A DNA stretch of 64,000 nucleotides from Pseudoneurospora amorphoporcata (Eukaryota > Ascomycota > Sordariomycetes > Sordariales > Sordariaceae): assembly GCA_033297205.1 (NCBI GenBank), contig MU859189.1, forward strand, positions 1 through 64,000, in the 5' to 3' direction. The first letter of the stretch is position 1, and each line of letters begins with the position of its first letter. Below the pieces are notes generated by a model. That model worked only from the letters and a program-made list of their open reading frames with translations. It searched no databases and was not told where the DNA came from. Both the position numbers and the translations under genes were made by a program. This document shows positions 58,820 to 64,000 of this stretch, piece by piece.

Positions 58820-60921
58820 GTTCCACATGGGCTCCCAAGCCGGCGGCAGTCACTTCCCAGCTGCTGCTGCTCCGAGCCCAGGAATGATGGGAACAGGTGC
58901 TGGTCCTGCAGGAATGATGCAGAATGCCGCTATGTCGCACACCGTGGCTGCCACCAATGGTCAGAGTAAGCTTTAACCCTTTCCCTCGCGCGCCTTGTTT
59001 ATCTTTCCACCCACCCCCTTGGCCCTGGCCGCCTGGACCTCATGCCTACCTCTACGTATCATCGTCCCACTCCTCTCCTCCTTTGGGCCTTCCGCAGCTA
59101 CTGTTAGACTTTGCTTCCCCGGTTTTGTTGCTCACTGTATTTGATTGTACCTTTTTTCCTTGTTTCACGTCCCGGCAGGTTTGCGTCTTACCGCCCAACC
59201 GGTGTCTCAGGGGTCCTGCCGCGCTTCATTCCGTCGGTCAAGTTCGTCCTGCGTCTTTCAATGCCATTCTCCGATTCCCCCCCCCTTGGACCCCTTCCCC
59301 ATTGATTATCAGTCGAGTACCTACCTCTACCTACCTAGCCATCCACCTGTCTGTATACCTTGGAACGTGAAAAGGCTGACCGACTCTCCGGATCAACAGT
59401 GGCTTTCCAGACGCCTTACACAAGCGCGCCGTATGTGGCAGCCGTGCCATCACCCGCGGCACCTCAGCCGCAACTTCCAGCTAACTATATGATGTCTGCT
59501 TCCATGCCCCATTATCCAATGAATGCTGCCATGTCCCAGCAGCAGTCAATGATGCAACGTGTACACCCTTCTCAGCAGAATGCTGCCAACATGTCCGCAT
59601 CAACACCCCAGCGCTCCTTCAACCCTGCTCCTCAGGGCACCCCAAACAACACGATGCCCTCCCAGCAACCAGGTACATATTCTAGTGCCGAGGGCGGAGG
59701 CTCTGCGAATCAGACACCAACCGCCACCCAGCCTCAAAGTGGCTCGGCCGTAGGCACACCCCAAACACCTACGTTCCCTTCCACCGGAGGACAAGGTCAG
59801 GTTAACGGGACGCCAATACACTCGGCCCCCCAAAGTCCGGCTACGAGATCACGTGAAACGGAAAGGTTCGCCGTACTATTGGAGATCAACCATGAGCTCC
59901 TGTACGAACTAGCGTGTCTCCACATTAGTCGGCTAGAGATCAAGAGAGAGAAGGAGGCGGCTGGTGAGTCGGGTGAGCAGCAGCAAAACGGTTGTATGAG
60001 TCTCTCCGAAGAGGAGAAATTGACAGAGCAAGATTATCAGCAGTAAGTGGCAACCACAGCGGAAGGATCAGGTATGTCGAACTCAAATGACTAATCTCGA
60101 GTTATAGATGCTTGGTCAGGGTCAGAACCAACATGGGCTTCATGGCTCCGCTATCACAGCCGGGCAAACAACCCAATGTACATCCGTATCCAGCATATCT
60201 GACACCCCCACCCCTACACCTGAATCTCAGGATAAGAGTAGCACAGAACACGTCTGCTGAGGACAGCGCGGGCGACGCGCCACCTGACCCCAACACTGAT
60301 CGCGCGGAAAGGCATAAGATTATGACGGATCTTTACAAGAAGCTCCAGTCACTTTACCCAGCCCTAGATTATAAAAATGAGCCTATCTGGAGGTTGGGCG
60401 CGAACGCTTCATCGGGATCATCGGGTGCTCCTGGATCTGGGCCGATGCCAGGAGGTACTTCTGATCAGATGTCACAGCAAGCAGGCCAGCAGCAAGCAGG
60501 CCAGCAGCAGCAGCAGCAAAGCCAGCAACAGCAAGGGCAGCAATTAAATCATCAGCAAATGATGATACTGAAGCAGCAGCAACATTACCGCGAACAGATG
60601 CACCAAAAGCAGCTACAAATCCAACAGCAAATCCAGCAGCAACAACAGCAGCAGCAGCAGAACGGCCAGCTAGCTGGTGGTGGTGGTGTCGGGCCCAACC
60701 ACGGAAGTCCGGCTCCAGGCCGGCAGATGCTATCACAGCCCATGAAGACGTCGCAGATGACGCCGCAGATGTCCAACGCCGTCCCTCCCGGGACGGTGAC
60801 ACAACATCCGCAGCAAATGCTAGGGACGGCGATACAACATTGGCAGGAACAGCAGCAGCCTCAAGGTCAGCAAACTCAACAGGATACGCAGTTGCAAGCC
60901 AATACCTCGGGACCGCCATGA
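58518..60921 (+). CDS. Gln-rich nuclear protein, candidate Snf11-type SWI/SNF subunit
   Basis: Exons 58518-58965, 59400-60042 and 60108-60921 join in phase to 634 residues; intron 1 is unusually long (434 nt). Exon 1 is Gln-rich with runs of up to thirteen Q. Exon 2 ends in a conserved-looking helix: RFAVLLEINHELLYELACLH, then SRLEIKREKE, then LTEQDYQQ joined to CLVRVRTNMGFMAPLSQ. After a variable part comes RHKIMTDLYKKLQSLYP. This pattern of a 'LLLEINHELL' helix, a 'YQQCL.R...N' helix and a final 'L..LYP' helix is what I recall for fungal Snf11, a small SWI/SNF subunit that binds Snf2. The recall is not certain. The C-terminal third is Gln/Pro-rich. Confidence 0.75.
58692..58829. repeat. CAG/CAA-rich repeat coding for poly-Gln
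   Basis: Mixed CAG/CAA codon runs, interrupted by P, G and H codons. The frame-shifted antisense reading gives poly-Leu, which explains the leucine-rich minus-strand frame at 58602-58940. Confidence 0.9.
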
Positions 60922-63900
60922 GAACTTTGCTAGAAGTCATCCATCCCCTTGGTAGTCATAAGGTGAACGAGATGGCGAAGGAGACACGTCATATCAAGCT
61001 TGTATAACGGCGGGCTTTTAGGAGTTTTGGGCGGTTCCTGGACTGAAAGTTTGGGTATGTACTAGAAGAAGAAGAAGAGATCAAAAACGAAAAGACGGAA
61101 CGTTTGGATTTTACATATCGGATAGCCGGAATAGACTCTAAGGCGTGGAGTTTCACACAAGATTTTGAGATTGGGCATCCTCTTGGTTCTTACTATATAA
61201 TGTGCTTTGCCTCTGACGGACGGAAGACAAGCATGGCTTTCATTCTTCCTGAGATGCTTCGAAGTAAAATAGGAGGCTTGCGCTGTTACCCTTCTCTTTG
61301 TTTTCTCCTACGTTTGCTGTCCGTTTCGGTTGTTCGTCGTGGCGCGGATTTCGTTTTGCCAACACCACATTACACTATAGCGGAATAGACGGTGGGTTTT
61401 TGCTTTATTTCAACTTATTCCCAGCTACGTGTTTAACACAAGCGTATGAACTGTGAAAGAAAACAGTAGACCATAACATTAAAGGATAAGCCACATCCAC
61501 CTACAAGCACACCTTAGCCGCATCATCGTGACCCAATATCCACATACTGGTTCACATGCCGATCAACTTCGGCGATTCCATATTGGTATATGTATCAGCA
61601 TATACCCACGATCGGACCAGGTGCTTCCGGCATACCTACCCGCCCTAGATACTCGAAAGCCTCAGCTTGCTGGGTTGATGAACATTGATATTTCATCTCA
61701 ATTTCCACCAACCAGTCAAGGTAAGACCTCAGCCTCTCTGTTTATATTCCGGAGTGATGCACGTGGCTTGACGTGACGCGATAACCCGCACTCCTCATAG
61801 AGCTTCAAAGACCTTTGAGGTTTTGGTCAACGCTCGTTGAGGAGGACTTGATCTCGCTCGCTCTGCTCATACCGACCGTGACCCGGGCCGCACCTGGGAT
61901 GATTCACTCAGGTTTACTCCGTCCGTTTACTCAGTCGGGAAACATGTGGTCTGCATACCTTGTCTACCCAGTGGTGTGGAATGCTTTAATCCGCCTCATC
62001 AAACTACTATGGTTGCGTCGCAGCCTCTTTGTTTATGCGTTGGGAAACGCCAAAAGGGTTGTGCAACCATCACCACCGATGAGGCAGGAGGTCACAACTG
62101 TCCAAACTGAAGTTCCTGCAGCAGTTGCAGCACTTGTTCCTGCGGGCTTGTTGCGGGCTGGCAGGCACAGGATGCAACCCCCGCCGCCTTCGCCAAAGCG
62201 ATCGACTGCAGTCGTTGTGGGGATTGCATGCAATGTTCGGCGAAGCGATGTGCTTCTCCCATTTCTCGGCCAATCAATCAGCCTTACTTGCACCGCTTGC
62301 ATGTGGAGATTGTGCAGTTGATTGGTTGGAAATTTGACGGTTCTTGGGCCGGCGACCGGTGTTTTCGTGCTGCAGTGGTGATGCTCGTGAAAAGGGGGTT
62401 GGTGTTGGAGAGTGGAGGTGATGACTGTCAAAAAACTTTGAGGTTGACGAGAAACAACAGCAGCAGAGTCAAAGAAAAGGCCAGATGGATTGTTCAGTTT
62501 GATGCTTCTCAATTGGCGAGGGACGGCACCGGCAAACACACACAAAGACACTATAGGCGATTTAAGGACGATAATAGCATTGTTGTGGGATAATCAACAA
62601 GTGATCTACCTATAGCTATGCGGTGAAGGAAGCAGCCATCCAGGCACGCCAGGGGCCGGGACGAGGCACGGGACGTTAACGGTGGGTGGGATCAGGGGTG
62701 AGACCCCCGCCGCCGGCCCGCCGCCCATTGACAACCCGACCTCGAGGTCCATGATCGGACAAGACCGACCGATCTTCTTCTCTAGTCGGCCGCTGTCAAA
62801 AATATCAACACCACTGCATCGGTGGGATCGGTGACAATGTCTTGGATGGTGTGGAAGTCAGCGGTTCTCTTTCCATGGATATCCGTGGTCTTCCTTGGTA
62901 GGGGTGCGCTGGAGGTGGTGCCGTTGCCGTGATGAGACGTATTTGCGATTGATCATTCATTCTCAGGTTCAGAGCCTACCTTGACTGCGTTCCAGTGTCT
63001 CGGTGGATGCCCTGTAATTCTGCGAGAATTGGATGAGATCAGGGGTGCAGTGGTTCCAACTTTGGCCCATTCACATTGCAGTGATTGCACACTGTCTGGT
63101 GCTTGAACCCCTGAATCCGACATTGTCTGTTTCTCCTTGGTGACTCTTGCCGCCAATTGCCCTCCTCCTTCTTGGAAACTGCAAGTGCGCGTTTCTCAAC
63201 AACAAAAGTGGCCATTAGGTCTTTCCTTTCTGCAAGATCCAACCAGCGCTTTGAGCAAAGGAATCAGTCACGCTGCTGGGGCGGGTCGAGTCGCGCGGTT
63301 TCAGCATTCAAAGTTCATGGCCGCTCGATGAAACAATAACAGCGAAACACCAGCCAGTCGCGCGCCAAGAGCTAAGGTAGCCCATTTGCACCCATTCGCC
63401 CCGGGCGGTTCTGGCTCTGAGAAGGCACGCAGGCTAACGAGACGAGGACATCCACACAAAACAAAGTCCACTTTCCTTCGTGCCGTTGGCGAGACGCCCA
63501 TCCCTGTCTGCCTCTTTCCCTTGTTGGGAGCCGTCGATTCGAAATCATCTGGGCAGAAGCTTTTCACTTTCTCTTTTTGCCTTCCTGTCAGTTGGGAAGT
63601 GGAAAGCGACTGAAAAAGGAAAATTTGATCACTTGTTATTGACCCCCGGTTGAAAGGAGAAGAGTGAAAAGAACTTGAAGACATCCAAGCAGCAAGCGGG
63701 TACCGTTTACATACAATACCTTGGCTTCAAGCTGGGAACCCCCCTTCACCGACTTAATAACTCGAACGGACGAACGAATCGAGCCATCACGGTGCACAAG
63801 CTTTTACTCTTTTGGAGTGGCAGCGGGACTCGGAACCCGCTTGTAGAGACGAAGACAGACGAAGGAACACGCCAATTTTGTTCCACAACAACAAACGAAG

Positions 63901-64000
63901 CAACCCGGAACTTTCACAACAAGAGTTAAACCAAACCAGAGAAGACGTGCCGATTTACATACCACACCTTACCTTCTTTTCGAGGCCCATTTTAGCTTTT
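60922..64000. other. Gene-poor right end of window (3 kb)
   Basis: Begins with the 3' flank of the Gln-rich gene (61070-61110 has GAAGAA runs). Frames at 61104-61388, 61815-62321 (+), 62033-62551 (-) and 63301-63684 (-) show no family motif, and two of them overlap on opposite strands. The last 350 bp are A/C-rich and could be the leader of a gene beyond the edge. Confidence 0.45.

Noticed and set aside
58602..58940. Leucine-rich minus-strand frame
   Set aside because: It is the antisense reading of the CAG/CAA poly-Gln tract.
62033..62551. 172-residue minus-strand frame overlapping a 168-residue plus-strand frame at 61815-62321
   Set aside because: Neither has a recognisable motif or splice partner and they overlap on opposite strands.
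63805..63835. Hairpin resembling a tRNA T-arm (GCGGG/CCCGC stem)
   Set aside because: Loop has eight bases and no matching acceptor strand was found within reach.
1..64000. Transposons, CRISPR arrays, viral genes or RIP-mutated tracts
   Set aside because: No transposase, integrase or reverse transcriptase motifs, no spaced direct repeats, and no long AT-rich stop-laden tract was seen by eye.

Overview
This window reads as nuclear DNA of a filamentous ascomycete, most likely a Sordariomycete close to Neurospora or Sordaria. The genes are mostly intron-bearing. Introns are about 50-110 nt with GTAAGT/GTGAGT-type donors and CTAAC/CTGAC branch points. Other clues are pyrimidine-rich leaders, homopolymer and microsatellite tracts, Gln/Ala/Ser-rich regulatory proteins and a dispersed 5S-rRNA-like fragment. 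I assembled gene models by joining exons in phase; each model's total length is a multiple of three. Species and functional assignments rest on recalled family motifs, not on searches.

Layout. 1-525: N-terminal part of a gene running off the left edge. 1158-7350: MFS sugar transporter (-), AnmK/levoglucosan-kinase-type sugar kinase (+) and Zn2Cys6 regulator (-), with several CreA/CRE-1-type motifs in the promoter between transporter and kinase. 7784-12752: full-length ABCC transporter (-). 14445-18019: GPI-anchored GH17 glucanase and KE4-type ZIP zinc transporter (both +). 20924-22747: arrestin-like adaptor (+). 23144-31179: metallophosphoesterase, TM9/nonaspanin and a large Ser/Ala-rich protein of unknown function (all -). 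34077-39534: ubiquitin C-terminal hydrolase (-), mitochondrial helicase SUV3 (-) and a longin R-SNARE (+). 40319-40413: intron-containing tRNA-Ala-like element. 41904-48512: SDR oxidoreductase (-), G-patch protein (+), Yip1-family protein (-) and an atypical CAX-type cation exchanger (-). 50240-60921: HRQ1-type helicase (-), GDSL/SGNH esterase (+) and a Gln-rich, Snf11-like candidate SWI/SNF subunit (+). 60922-64000: no gene I can support.

Most genes are ordinary housekeeping or secretory-pathway loci. The exception is 1158-7350, where transporter, kinase and regulator look like a carbon-catabolite-controlled module for an anhydrosugar. Fungal AnmK homologues include levoglucosan kinase, and levoglucosan is the main product of cellulose pyrolysis, so this would fit a fungus that colonises burnt plant material. 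That link is inference. Secondary points of interest are the TM9 retrieval signal carried by a 19-nt last exon, the CAX protein missing both motif asparagines, the internally deleted 5S fragment and the intron-bearing tRNA-Ala-like element without a variable loop.
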